Counted from the first letter of the stretch, positions 52,016 to 61,256 are shown. The stretch is DNA of 64,000 nucleotides from an uncultured bacterium (GCA_902778895.1 CACYZF010000010.1:1-64000); one strand, 5' to 3'. Notes: generated from the sequence alone by a model not told the origin. A program made the numbers and translations.

Positions 52016-53911
52016 ATGAAGAAGAACAACATCGCGGTCATCCTGATCCTCGCCGTCTCGGCGGTGCTGTTTACGCTGGGAGTCATCAAAAAAATCCAGC
52101 ACAGGACATCCGGCGCAAGCAAGTCCGGAAACATCATCGCCGTCATCCCGAAAGGCACTGCCTCCATGTGGTGGGAAGTCGTCCGCAGCGGCGCGGAACA
52201 GGCCGGCAAGGAGGAAGGCTACACCATCAGCTGGAACGGCCCCGAACAGGAAAATGACCGCGAGAAACAGATCCAGTCGGTCGAAGACGCCCTCACGCAC
52301 GGCATCAAGGCGCTCGTGCTCGGCCCGAACGACTCCAAGGCGCTCGTCCGCCCGGTCGAAAAGGCCAAGGGAACCGGCATCCCGGTAGTCATCATCGACT
52401 CCAGCATCGAGACCGACAAGTACGATTCCTTCGCCGCCACGGACAACGTCGCGGGCGGAGCCGACGCGGCACGCCGTCTGGGCGCGGCCCTGAACGGTCA
52501 CGGCAAAGTCATCCTCACCTGCTTCATCCAGAACTCCGCCTCCACCGACGACCGAGCCAAGGGCTTTAAGGAAACGCTCGCAAAGGAATTCCCCGGCATC
52601 GAACTGATCGCGGAACAGTACACGCTCGGCACGGTCGAAGATGCCCGCCAGAAGACCGTCGACATGCTCACCAAGCACAGCGACACGGACGGCGTCTTCG
52701 CGGTCAACCAGCCCGTCTCCGTCGGCGCATACAAGGCGCTCCAGACGCAGGGACTGACCGGCAAGGTCAAATTCGTCGGCTTCGACTCCGACCCCGTCCT
52801 CCTCGAAGGCATCGAAAAGGGCGAGGTTGACTCCCTCATCGTCCAGAACCCCTTCGAGATCGGCTACTCCGGCGTGAAGACCGCGGTCGCGATCCTCCAG
52901 GGCAAACAGGTCGAAAAGCTCAAACCGATCCCCAGCATGATCGTCGACAAGTCCAACCTCGACGAAATGAAAGTGAAATTCCCCGCCGCCCTCGGACTCA
53001 CCTCCGGCAAAACACAGGCCAACAAGGCGCAGACCGGCAAGACCATCGCCGTCATCCCGAAAGGCACCGCCTCCATGTGGTGGGAAGTCGTCCGCAAGGG
53101 CGCGGAAAAGGCCGGCGAGGAAGAAGGCTACAAGATCAGCTGGAACGGCCCCGAACAGGAAAACGACCGAGAGAAGCAGATCCAGTCGGTCGAAGATTCC
53201 CTCACCCGCGGCGCGGTCGCGCTCGTGCTCGGCCCGAACGATGCGAAGGCGCTCGTCCGCCCGGTCGAAAAGGCCAAGGAAACCGGCATCCCCGTCGTGA
53301 TCATCGACTCCAGCCTCGAGACCGACAAATACGACTCCTTCGCCGCCACGGACAACGTCGCGGGCGGAGCCGACGCGGCACGCCGTCTGGGAGCGGCCCT
53401 GAACGGTCACGGCAAAGTCATTCTCACGTGCTTCATCCAGAACTCCGCCTCCACCGACGACCGAGCCAAGGGCTTCAAGGAAACGCTCGCAAAGGAATTC
53501 CCCGGCATCGAACTCGTCGCGGAACAGTACACGCTCGGCACGGTCGAGGATGCCCGCCAGAAGACCGTCGACATGCTCACCAAGCATAACGACATCGACG
53601 GCCTCTTCGCAGTGAACCAGCCCACATCCGTCGGCGCGTACAAGGCGCTCCAGAGCCAGAAGCTCACCGGAAAAGTCAAGTTCGTCGGGTTCGACTCCGA
53701 CCCGGTCCTCCTCGAAGGCATCGAGAAAGGTGAAGTGGACTCCCTCATCGTGCAGGATCCCTACAAGATCGGCTACACCGGCGTCAAAACCGCGGTCGAC
53801 ATCCTCGACGGGAAAAAGGTCGAAAAACTCAAACCGATCCCCAGCATGATCGTCGACAAGAACAATCTTGAAGAGCAGAAAAAAGAAAATCCGGCCGCTT
53901 TGGGACTCTGA
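52016..53911 (+). CDS. Tandem-duplicated ribose-type solute-binding protein
   Basis: 631 residues. An N-terminal membrane anchor (IAVILILAVSAVLFTLGVIK, no lipobox Cys) is followed by two nearly identical type I periplasmic-binding modules, about residues 40-335 and 343-631. Both begin IAVIPKGTASMWWEVVR and share NGPEQENDREKQIQSVED, FAATDNVAGGADAARRLGAA and PVLLEGIEKGEVDSLIV. The repeat unit is 909 bp and in frame. Such proteins feed sugars or polyols to ABC importers, and the ATPase and permease genes follow at once. A double binding protein on one anchor may raise capture efficiency or bind two ligands. AAAGGAG precedes the ATG. Confidence 0.92.
   Translation: MKKNNIAVILILAVSAVLFTLGVIKKIQHRTSGASKSGNIIAVIPKGTASMWWEVVRSGAEQAGKEEGYTISWNGPEQENDREKQIQSVEDALTHGIKALVLGPNDSKALVRPVEKAKGTGIPVVIIDSSIETDKYDSFAATDNVAGGADAARRLGAALNGHGKVILTCFIQNSASTDDRAKGFKETLAKEFPGIELIAEQYTLGTVEDARQKTVDMLTKHSDTDGVFAVNQPVSVGAYKALQTQGLTGKVKFVGFDSDPVLLEGIEKGEVDSLIVQNPFEIGYSGVKTAVAILQGKQVEKLKPIPSMIVDKSNLDEMKVKFPAALGLTSGKTQANKAQTGKTIAVIPKGTASMWWEVVRKGAEKAGEEEGYKISWNGPEQENDREKQIQSVEDSLTRGAVALVLGPNDAKALVRPVEKAKETGIPVVIIDSSLETDKYDSFAATDNVAGGADAARRLGAALNGHGKVILTCFIQNSASTDDRAKGFKETLAKEFPGIELVAEQYTLGTVEDARQKTVDMLTKHNDIDGLFAVNQPTSVGAYKALQSQKLTGKVKFVGFDSDPVLLEGIEKGEVDSLIVQDPYKIGYTGVKTAVDILDGKKVEKLKPIPSMIVDKNNLEEQKKENPAALGL
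52131..53911 (+). repeat. 909-bp in-frame tandem duplication inside the binding-protein gene
   Basis: Unit 1 starts near 52131 and unit 2 near 53040; matched words are offset by 909 bp (GCCGTCATCCCGAAAGG at 52139 and 53048). The middle of the units, around 52440-52590 and 53349-53499, is nearly identical at the DNA level. Confidence 0.9.
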
Positions 53912-53914
53912 CCT

Positions 53915-55411
53915 ATGGACAATAATTCTCCTCAAACCTACTCTCTGGCGATGCATGACATCGTCAAGACGTTCGGGCCGGTGAAAGCCCTGTCCGGCGT
54001 CAGCTTCTCTGCGCGCCCGGGCACCGTGCACGCCCTCTGCGGCGAAAACGGCGCCGGCAAATCCACCCTCATGAAAGTCCTCTCCGGCATCCACACGCCG
54101 GACTCCGGCTATATCGAACTTTTCGGCGAAAGAGTCGAGCTCACGGGACCGAAGGATTCCCTCAACCGCGGCATCTCCATGCTCTACCAGGAACTCGACC
54201 TGGCGGGCGACCTGACCGTCGCGGACAACATCTTCCTCGGACGCGAGATCATGAAGTTCGGGCGCATGGACTCGAACGCCATGCGGGAACGCGCCCGCAC
54301 CATCATCAAAGAGAACAACTTCGACCTCGACCCTGACGCGCTCATCAGCACGCTGTCGACCGGCGACTGCCAGATCGTCGAGCTTCTGAAAGCGCTGGAA
54401 CGCAATGCGAAGATCATCGTGATGGACGAGCCGACGTCCTCGCTCTCCGAGAAGGAAGCCGAACAGCTCTTCTCCATCGTGAAGGACCTCCGCAAACGCG
54501 GCCTCACCATCATCTACATCTCGCACAGACTGGAAGAGGTCATGGACCTCGCCGACGACGTCAGCATCCTGCGCGACGGCGCGGTCGTCTCCTCCGGTCC
54601 GCTCTCCGAATACACCGTCCAGCGCATCGTCCACGAAATGGTCGGACGCGAACTTTCCGACTACTATCCGCCGCGCAGCGTCGAGATCGGCGATGTCTGT
54701 TTCGAGGCGAAAGGCCTCGCCTCGGACGAAGGCATCGAGGATATCTCGTTCCAGGTCCGCCGCGGCGAAGTCGTCGGCATGGCCGGACTCGTCGGCGCGG
54801 GCCGCACCGAGACCGCGCGCGCGATCTTCGGCCTCCAGCCGCTCACCGCGGGCCAGCTCTTCCTGAACGGGAAGGAACTGAAGATCAAGACGCCCGCGGA
54901 CGCCATCGCCGGGCGCATCGCCTATCTCCCCGAGGACCGCAAACGCTGCGGCCTCTGCGTCGGGCTTCCCTGCCGGGACAACATCATGCTCCCGAACTAC
55001 GAGGCCACCGGCATGAAATGGCTCCTGAACTTCGGAAAGGAAAAGGAGCTCATGGACGAGTACGGCGGCAAGGTCAAGCTCAAATGGGCGTCCCCTTACG
55101 ACGAGGCGTCCTCTCTTTCCGGCGGCAACCAGCAGAAACTTCTTGTGGCGCGCTGGCTCCTCGCCAATCCGGACTTCATCATCTTCGACGAGCCCACACG
55201 AGGCATCGACGTCGGTGCGAAGAAGGAGATCTACACGCTCATCAACGAGCTCGCCGCCGCGGGCAAGGGCATTCTCGTGATCTCCTCCGAGCTGCCAGAA
55301 CTCTTCGGCATCTGCGACCGTCTGCTCGTCTTCCGCAGGAAACGCCTCGCCGCACAGCTCGAAACCGCCAAAACCACACAGGAAGAAGTCATGCACTTCG
55401 CCGTCTGCTGA
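53915..55411 (+). CDS. Sugar ABC importer ATPase (RbsA/MglA type)
   Basis: 498 residues with two ABC domains. Domain 1 has an intact Walker A (CGENGAGKSTLMKVLSG), the signature LSTGDCQIVELLKAL and Walker B IIVMDEPTSSLSEKE. Domain 2 has the degenerate Walker A AGLVGAGRTETARAIFG, usual for this subfamily, with signature LSGGNQQKLLVARWLL and Walker B IIFDEPTRGIDVGAKKE. It powers sugar uptake. It starts 4 bp after the binding protein gene, so translation is coupled. Confidence 0.94.
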   Translation: MDNNSPQTYSLAMHDIVKTFGPVKALSGVSFSARPGTVHALCGENGAGKSTLMKVLSGIHTPDSGYIELFGERVELTGPKDSLNRGISMLYQELDLAGDLTVADNIFLGREIMKFGRMDSNAMRERARTIIKENNFDLDPDALISTLSTGDCQIVELLKALERNAKIIVMDEPTSSLSEKEAEQLFSIVKDLRKRGLTIIYISHRLEEVMDLADDVSILRDGAVVSSGPLSEYTVQRIVHEMVGRELSDYYPPRSVEIGDVCFEAKGLASDEGIEDISFQVRRGEVVGMAGLVGAGRTETARAIFGLQPLTAGQLFLNGKELKIKTPADAIAGRIAYLPEDRKRCGLCVGLPCRDNIMLPNYEATGMKWLLNFGKEKELMDEYGGKVKLKWASPYDEASSLSGGNQQKLLVARWLLANPDFIIFDEPTRGIDVGAKKEIYTLINELAAAGKGILVISSELPELFGICDRLLVFRRKRLAAQLETAKTTQEEVMHFAVC

Positions 55412-55435
55412 CATCCAACCAGGAGTATTATCCAT

Positions 55436-56419
55436 ATGAACCGCTTCGCCAAACAACTGCTTCCGTTCTGCTCCCTCATCTTCATCATTTCGCTCTGCAC
55501 GTTCCTGGAGCCGGACAATTTCCTTTCCGCACGCAACCTCGTCAACGTCCTCTGCCGTTCCTCCATCAACGGCATCATGGCTGCGGGCATGACCTACATC
55601 ATCATCACCGGCGGCATTGACCTCTCCGTCGGCTCCATGCTCGCCGTGTGCGGCATGATCGGCGCGGCGTCCATGCTGTATTTTTCCGGCGGGACCTGGG
55701 CCGACATCTCGTCCGGCACGTACATCCATCTGAGTCTTCTCGCCATGATCGCCGGTACGCTCATCAGCATCCTCGCAGGCGCGCTCTGCGGCTTCGCCAA
55801 CGGCATGCTGATCACGAAACTGAAGCTCGCGCCGTTCATCGTGACCCTCGGCACCATGAGCATCTTCCGCGGCATCTCCTACATCATGAACGCCGGCAAG
55901 CCGTTCGCCGTCTCCGACTACAGCTGGCTTGACACCGGACGCGTCGCGGGCATCCCCTCCTCCGTGATCCTGCTCGTCATCGTCATGGTCGCCTTCTGGT
56001 TCCTCCTGAAACACACCCGCTTCGGACGCTACACCTACGCCATCGGATCCAACACGCAGACCGCGTTCCACGCCGGCATCAACGTGAACAAGACGCTCGT
56101 CTGGATCTACACCCTCACCGGCGCGCTCGTCGGACTCGCCTCCATGATCACCGTCAGCCGCGCCAGCACCGCCCAGCCCACCGCCGGCATCTCCCTCGAA
56201 CTCGACATCGTCGCGGCCTGCATCATCGGCGGATGCGCCCCCTCCGGCGGACGCGGCACCATGATGGGCACCATCATCGGCACGCTGCTCATCAGCTTCC
56301 TCCGCAACGGCCTCACCCTGCTCGACATCTCCACGAACGTCCAGCTCGTCGTGATCGGCCTCATCATCATCGTGGCAGTGACCGCCGACCAGATCGCGAC
56401 CCGCAGAAAAGCCACCTGA
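55436..56419 (+). CDS. Sugar ABC importer permease (RbsC type)
   Basis: 327 residues with about 8-10 membrane helices. It shows the family pattern GMTYIIITGGIDLSVGSMLA, LCGFANGMLITKLKLAPFIV, TLGTMSIFRGISYIMNAGKP, RFGRYTYAIGSNTQTAFHAG and PTAGISLELDIVAACIIGGC. It forms the inner-membrane channel with the ATPase above. AGGAG precedes the ATG. Last gene of the three-gene importer operon. Ribose, xylose or another monosaccharide are all possible substrates. Confidence 0.94.
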   Translation: MNRFAKQLLPFCSLIFIISLCTFLEPDNFLSARNLVNVLCRSSINGIMAAGMTYIIITGGIDLSVGSMLAVCGMIGAASMLYFSGGTWADISSGTYIHLSLLAMIAGTLISILAGALCGFANGMLITKLKLAPFIVTLGTMSIFRGISYIMNAGKPFAVSDYSWLDTGRVAGIPSSVILLVIVMVAFWFLLKHTRFGRYTYAIGSNTQTAFHAGINVNKTLVWIYTLTGALVGLASMITVSRASTAQPTAGISLELDIVAACIIGGCAPSGGRGTMMGTIIGTLLISFLRNGLTLLDISTNVQLVVIGLIIIVAVTADQIATRRKAT

Positions 56420-56429
56420 TCCTCGGATC

Positions 56430-56456
56430 CCCTTCCGGCACATCTGCCGGACGGGG
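56430..56456 (+). other. GC-rich hairpin after the ABC operon
   Basis: CCCC-T-TCCGGCA-CATC-TGCCGGA-C-GGGG. No T-run follows; a full terminator comes later at 56558-56591. Confidence 0.5.
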
Positions 56457-56469
56457 AAGATACCGTTTC

Positions 56470-56557
56470 GTGTGCGCGAGCATAAGCCGCACACTATTTC
56501 AGCACCGCTTGCGGTGTTCTCGCGAAGCAGAACACTACTTCAGCACCGCTTGCGGTG
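56470..56557. repeat. Intergenic hairpin-chain repeat, copy 4
   Basis: GTGTGCG..CGCACAC (56470-56494), then CACCGC-TT-GCGGTG twice (56503-56516 and 56544-56557), separated by TTCTCGCGAAGCAGAACACT. The spacer words (ATTTCAG, ACTTCAG) read as the reverse complement of the CTGATACA spacer of copies 2 and 3, so this copy is inverted. Confidence 0.8.
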
Positions 56558-56591
56558 GCCGCACGGGACACGTTTTCCGTGCGGCATTTTT
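56558..56591 (+). terminator. Terminator of the sugar ABC operon
   Basis: GCCGCACGG (56558-56566) pairs with CCGTGCGGC (56577-56585), then ATTTTT. It directly abuts repeat copy 4. The remaining gap to 56758 is AT-rich with no clear promoter. Confidence 0.8.
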
Positions 56592-56758
56592 CGTCGTTTT
56601 TTCAGCTCGTTTCCGCTCTATTCAGCAATTAAACATTTTTTTAGCGATTCGAACTTGATAATATTTATTAGCAGATTATATTTAAGAGACATATTCTGAT
56701 TCCGTCAAAAACGGCTTCAATCCCACCTCAAAAACACGTTCAAGGAGAATCATAACAA

Positions 56759-57094
56759 ATGATCGTCGTCAATACCGAAACCATCCCCGGAATGAAGATC
56801 GTCGAGCTCAAAGGTCTGGTCCAGGGCAATACAGTCCGGGCGAAGCACGTCGGCCGGGACATCGCCGCTTCCTTCAAGAACCTGGTGGGCGGCGAGCTCA
56901 AAGGCTACACCGAACTCCTGGTGGAATCCCGCCGCGAAGCCGTGGCGCGGATGATCGCCCAGGCGGAGGAGCTTCACGCCAACGCCGTCGTCAACGTCCG
57001 CTTCGCCACCAGCAGCATCACCGCGGGCGCGGCGGAACTCTACGCTTACGGCACTGCCGTGATCGCTGTTCCGGACGACCAGCCGGAGTCCTGA
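56759..57094 (+). CDS. YbjQ/UPF0145-family protein
   Basis: 111 residues. It matches the YbjQ family from start to end: TETIPGMKIVELKGLVQGNT, GRDIAASFKNLVGGELKGYT, ELLVESRREAVARMIAQAEE, NAVVNVRFATSSI and ELYAYGTAVIAV. The family is small, forms a pentameric heavy-metal-binding-like fold and has no settled role. AAGGAGAATC lies upstream. First gene of a ybjQ-ybjQ-prsW unit, with a 2-bp gap to the next gene. Confidence 0.9.
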   Translation: MIVVNTETIPGMKIVELKGLVQGNTVRAKHVGRDIAASFKNLVGGELKGYTELLVESRREAVARMIAQAEELHANAVVNVRFATSSITAGAAELYAYGTAVIAVPDDQPES

Positions 57095-57096
57095 GC

Positions 57097-57579
57097 ATGG
57101 ACGGGAAAGCCATTTTCAACATTTCGTTCAACATCGGCGTGCCTCTGGTGCTCCTGGCAGCCACATGGATGACCCAGCACCGGATCATCCGGGCGCGCAG
57201 GCAATACCTGTCGGAACAGGAAGCACATTTCAGGGAGACGATCCCGATGACGAACCTGAAACGGTTCCCCTCCAACGATTTTTGCGAGCCGGCTCTGGTA
57301 ACGGGCTCCGTAGTGATCGCAACGAATTATTTTATCTCCTTCATTTCCTCCTTCAAGCATCTTTTCGGAGGTGAGATGAAAGGCTACACCGGCATGTGCT
57401 CCGATGCCCGGCGCATTGCGCTGGTCCGCATGCTTCAGGAGGCGGAACAGATGGGCGCGGATGCGGTCTTCAACGTCCGGTTCGAAACGTCCACCGTCAA
57501 TTCCGGCGAGAAGAGAAAGAGTTCCGGCGGCGTGGAGCTGATCGCCTACGGCACGGCTGTCAAAAGACTCGTTTTATGA
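57097..57579 (+). CDS. Membrane-anchored YbjQ-family protein
   Basis: 160 residues. An N-terminal hydrophobic helix (FNIGVPLVLLAATWM) and basic linker precede a YbjQ domain (about 48-160): LVTGSVVIATNYF, SFKHLFGGEMKGYTGMCSDA, GADAVFNVRFETSTVNSG and VELIAYGTAV. It is a paralogue of the preceding protein with a membrane anchor and a longer loop. It overlaps prsW by ATGA, so its product and the protease are made together. Function unknown. Confidence 0.85.
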   Translation: MDGKAIFNISFNIGVPLVLLAATWMTQHRIIRARRQYLSEQEAHFRETIPMTNLKRFPSNDFCEPALVTGSVVIATNYFISFISSFKHLFGGEMKGYTGMCSDARRIALVRMLQEAEQMGADAVFNVRFETSTVNSGEKRKSSGGVELIAYGTAVKRLVL

Positions 57580-58337
57580 AAAAACAGGACAAGCTTTTTT
57601 CAGTGGAAGACGAGGTCGCGCTGCACCCGGAGCTGGACCGTGAGCGGACGCACGCCGAAAAGTTGCCCGAAGCCCCGGAAAAGGAAGCGAACTCCGGGGC
57701 ATGCTTTTACTCGTCCACGGCATTTGAACCGGGCGTGGGAAACGGCGACTCCCCGGAATACCGCGAACTGATCCGCATGGAGCAGGAACGTTTTCCGGCG
57801 TCCGCTGCTCCGGTCCTTTCGATCCTGGCCGGCGTCGCGGGCGGACTCTTCGCCGTCCCGGCCGTGTTTCTGGACACACTCGGATCCTCGCTGGGGTTCG
57901 GTTTCGGACTCGGGGCACTCGTCCTCGTCGTCGTGGGGCCGTTTGCCGAGGAGACGCTGAAGCAGAGCGGCGCGGTCTTCCAGCTGGAAAAGATGCGCGG
58001 TTCGATCCGGTACGACTGGCAGTTCTTTCTGTCCGGCATGCTGGGCGGCCTGGTCTTCAGCATTCTGGAGAACCTCATTTACCAGTACATCTACCTGAGA
58101 AGTCTCCCGCCGGAGAAACTGGCGGACGTCATGGCGTTCCGCTGGACCATCTGCACGGCACTGCACATCCTCTGCACCGTGATCTCTTCCATGGGGCTCA
58201 GGCGCACATGGCGGGAAAGCCTCGCCAAAGAACGCCCGTTCAGGCTGTCAGACGCATTCCCGTGGTTCTTGGCGGCGACCGCCGTTCACGGACTCTACAA
58301 CCTGTCCATGACGCTGCTGAATCCGTTCGACGTGTAA
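57576..58337 (+). CDS. PrsW-family intramembrane metalloprotease
   Basis: 253 residues. After a soluble N-terminal 75 residues come about six membrane helices bearing the PrsW/CPBP-like motifs: GPFAEETLKQ (Glu125, Glu126, Lys129), FSILENLIYQYIY (Glu165), a helix with His197 (TALHILCT) and AVHGLYN (His238). PrsW of Bacillus cleaves an anti-sigma factor (family knowledge); the target here is unknown. Start 57576 is the ATGA overlap. Its neighbours are two YbjQ proteins, one of them membrane-anchored and a possible partner. Confidence 0.85.
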   Translation: MKKQDKLFSVEDEVALHPELDRERTHAEKLPEAPEKEANSGACFYSSTAFEPGVGNGDSPEYRELIRMEQERFPASAAPVLSILAGVAGGLFAVPAVFLDTLGSSLGFGFGLGALVLVVVGPFAEETLKQSGAVFQLEKMRGSIRYDWQFFLSGMLGGLVFSILENLIYQYIYLRSLPPEKLADVMAFRWTICTALHILCTVISSMGLRRTWRESLAKERPFRLSDAFPWFLAATAVHGLYNLSMTLLNPFDV

Positions 58338-58438
58338 TCAGCATTCTCGCCTCATAACCGCCTCGCCCGAACGGCGCCGACCTCACGATCTTCCTTGTAC
58401 GCGCTTAATAAATTATGGTTTTCTTTGCTCCCGCAAGC

Positions 58439-58467
58439 TTGACAACCATGTATAGTGATGCTATATT
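58439..58467 (+). promoter_or_regulatory. Promoter of the type I secretion operon
   Basis: Perfect TTGACA (58439-58444), 17-nt spacer, TATATT (58462-58467), about 55 nt before the start. Confidence 0.75.
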
Positions 58468-58520
58468 AGTGCAATCCGGAGCCATTTTTTTGTACGATTC
58501 ATAAACAATATGGAAATCTC

Positions 58521-61256
58521 ATGAGTCAAAATCCCAACAACAGAAACTCTCTTCTGCTGTGTTTCCAGGAAATCATCAAGATGATGCCGCAGGCGGGCGA
58601 CCTCAACGCCTTCCTGTCCGCGCTTGAAAACGTCGAAGATCCCCTGGAACTCTGCCTGAAGCTTGCGAACAAGTTACGGCTCGCGCCCGAGAGCCGCGGC
58701 GACGTCACCATCGAGGAACTCGCCTCCTTCTTCGGCGCGCCGATCTTCCTTCAGCTCAACAACGGCAACTGGGTGCTCTATCTCGGCATCCGCAAGCTCC
58801 TGCAGGGCGGAGTCCAGCAGGAACGCTACGCCGTGTTCGATCCGCTGACCAAGGTCCAGGGCAAGATGCTGTTCCTCCAGAAGGACCAGCTCCTCAAATC
58901 CTGGGCCGGCAAAGCCGTCTTCATCCGCATGGAGATGCGCGGCTGCTCGGTCGACGGCAAGCAGACCTCCCTTTACTGCCTCGCCTCCATCGTGAAGCAT
59001 TACGGCGACGACACCGATGTCGGCCGTCTGATGCACGAATACGCGATTTCCGAGGACGAGCCGTCCATCCGTCTCCTCGGCAAGATCGCCGACGACCTCG
59101 ACTACAAGACGAAGGAAATCCGTGTCAAGTGGGACAAGATCCCGAAGATCGGCGCGGCCTTCCCCTGCATGGCCATCAAGAAGGACGGCCGTTTCGCCGT
59201 TCTCTGCGGCGTGCGCGAGGTCCCCGAAAGCGTCGCGTATCCGAAAGACGAGGAAGACAGCAAGCCGAAACTCACGACCGAAGCCCTGCTCAAGCAGTCC
59301 GAGGAAGTTGTTCCCGGCGCCGATCCCGAACCGGAGGAAGCGAAACAGGAACAGGCCCCCGACGACGACAAGCCGAAGACGGTCCAGCAGGTCGCCATCT
59401 GGGATCCCTACGTGGCCGACGGCCACCGTCCGAGCGTCGAGTTCATCAACAGAGAAGCGTGGGAGGAGAAATACTCCAACCGCGTCGTCCTCGTGAAAAA
59501 GCACTACTCGCTCGTCGATGAAAACCAGAAATTCGGCCTCCGCTGGTTCATCCCGGAATTCTTCCGCCAGAGGACCCTGCTGGTGCAAGTCGCCATCGCC
59601 ATCCTGGCCATCAGCGCCATCGGCCTGGTCGTCCCGCTGTTCTTCCAGATCGTCGTCGACAAAGTGCTCGTGAACGAAGGCGAGATCACGCTCATGACCA
59701 TCGGCATCGGCGTCACGATCATGCTCTGCATCAACGCCATTCTGGAGTACCTCGAAAAATACTTCCTGCTGTACGCCACGAACCGCATCGACATCCGCCT
59801 GGCCGTGAAGACCTTCGCGCGTCTGCTCAGCCTCCCGGTCGACTTCTACGAACGCATCTCGTCCGGCGTGCTCATCAAGCACATGCAGCAGACCGAACGC
59901 ATCCGCTCGTTCCTGTCCGGCAGCCTGTTCTACACCGCGCTGGAACTCCTCTCTCTTGTGGTCTTCCTGCCGTTCCTCTTCATCTACAGCCCGGTCCTCA
60001 CCGGCGTCGTGCTGCTCTTCACCTTCATGATGGCGCTGGTCATCGCGCTCCTCATCAAGCCGTTCCAGCACCGCCTCGAAGAGCTGTACATGGCGGAAGG
60101 CAAGCGCCAGGCAATGCTCGTGGAAACCATCCACGGCATCCGCACCGTGAAATCCCTCGCGCTCGAGCCCACGCAGCAGCGCAAGTGGAACGACACGGCG
60201 GCCTTCGCGATCACGCGTTATTTCCGCGTGGCGCAGATCTCCATCACGGCCAAGACCCTCTCCGGCCTGATCGAAAAACTCATGTTCATCGCCATCATCT
60301 GGATCGGCGCGCTCGCGGTCTTCGACGGCACGCTCACCGTCGGCAAGCTCATCGCCTTCCAGATGCTCTCCGGACGCGTCACCGGCCCGCTGGTCCACAT
60401 CGTCGGCCTCGTCCACGAATACCAGCAGACCCTCCTCTCCGTCCGCATGCTCGGCGTCGTCATGAACTGCCCGCAGGAACAGGTCGGCGGCTCCCTCCAT
60501 CACCAGCTCCAGGGCGAGCTCTCCATCGAGAACGTGAACTTCCGGTACTCTCCGGACACCCCGATGGTCATCAAGGACTTCAATCTCCACATCTCGCCCG
60601 GTTCCACCATCGGCCTCGTCGGACGTTCCGGTTCCGGCAAGACCACCCTCACCAAGCTCATCCAGGGCCTCTATCCGCTCCAGACCGGCATCATCAAGTA
60701 TGACGGCATCGACATCCGCGAAATCGACCGCGCGTCGCTCCGTTCCGCCATCGGTATCGTGCTGCAGGACAACTACTTCTTCTACGGCACCGTCCGCGAG
60801 AACCTGTCCCTCACGAAGAAGGACGCCACCATGGAGGAGATCATCTACGCCGCGCGCCTCGCGGGCGCCGACGAGTTCATCCAGAAGATGAGCCGCGGTT
60901 ACGACTCCCTCCTCGAGGAAAACGCCTCCAACCTCTCCGGCGGACAGCGCCAGCGCCTCGCCATCGCCCGTGCGCTCCTCCCGAACCCGCGCTTCCTCAT
61001 TTTCGACGAAGCCACCAGCGCCCTCGACCCGGAAAGCGAGACCATGGTCCGGAAGAACCTGAACATGATCGCCAGAAACCGGACGGTGTTCATCATTTCC
61101 CACCGCCTCTCCGTCCTCTGCCGCGCCGACAGGATCGTAGTCATGGACCACGGCGACCTGATCGAACAGGGCACGCACAAGGAACTGCTCGAACAGGGCG
61201 GTATCTACGCCGACTTCTGGAAACAGCAAATGGGGTTTAACGAAGATGAGCAATAA
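58521..61256 (+). CDS. Type I secretion ABC exporter with inactive C39-like domain(s)
   Basis: 911 residues, long for an HlyB-type protein (about 710). A first N-terminal domain (about 15-130: SFFGAPIFLQLNNGNWVLYL) is followed by a C39-like domain (about 140-235: GKQTSLYCLASIVKHYGDDT). Thr stands where the protease Cys is expected (pattern DCGxACLA), so it should bind rather than cut substrate, as in HlyB. Then come an acidic linker (about 245-290), six membrane helices, and an ATPase with Walker A GLVGRSGSGKTTL, signature NLSGGQRQRLAIAR and Walker B FLIFDEATSALDPES. It exports a non-cleaved substrate, most likely the repeat protein encoded downstream. No outer-membrane TolC gene is in view. 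Confidence 0.9.
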   Translation: MSQNPNNRNSLLLCFQEIIKMMPQAGDLNAFLSALENVEDPLELCLKLANKLRLAPESRGDVTIEELASFFGAPIFLQLNNGNWVLYLGIRKLLQGGVQQERYAVFDPLTKVQGKMLFLQKDQLLKSWAGKAVFIRMEMRGCSVDGKQTSLYCLASIVKHYGDDTDVGRLMHEYAISEDEPSIRLLGKIADDLDYKTKEIRVKWDKIPKIGAAFPCMAIKKDGRFAVLCGVREVPESVAYPKDEEDSKPKLTTEALLKQSEEVVPGADPEPEEAKQEQAPDDDKPKTVQQVAIWDPYVADGHRPSVEFINREAWEEKYSNRVVLVKKHYSLVDENQKFGLRWFIPEFFRQRTLLVQVAIAILAISAIGLVVPLFFQIVVDKVLVNEGEITLMTIGIGVTIMLCINAILEYLEKYFLLYATNRIDIRLAVKTFARLLSLPVDFYERISSGVLIKHMQQTERIRSFLSGSLFYTALELLSLVVFLPFLFIYSPVLTGVVLLFTFMMALVIALLIKPFQHRLEELYMAEGKRQAMLVETIHGIRTVKSLALEPTQQRKWNDTAAFAITRYFRVAQISITAKTLSGLIEKLMFIAIIWIGALAVFDGTLTVGKLIAFQMLSGRVTGPLVHIVGLVHEYQQTLLSVRMLGVVMNCPQEQVGGSLHHQLQGELSIENVNFRYSPDTPMVIKDFNLHISPGSTIGLVGRSGSGKTTLTKLIQGLYPLQTGIIKYDGIDIREIDRASLRSAIGIVLQDNYFFYGTVRENLSLTKKDATMEEIIYAARLAGADEFIQKMSRGYDSLLEENASNLSGGQRQRLAIARALLPNPRFLIFDEATSALDPESETMVRKNLNMIARNRTVFIISHRLSVLCRADRIVVMDHGDLIEQGTHKELLEQGGIYADFWKQQMGFNEDEQ

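Noticed and set aside
51869..56494. Open frame of 1541 codons on the minus strand
   Set aside because: It is exactly antisense to the binding protein, ATPase and permease genes. Composition is Asp/Glu/Val/Gly-rich as expected from the mirror of GC-ending codons. No ribosome site and no motif.
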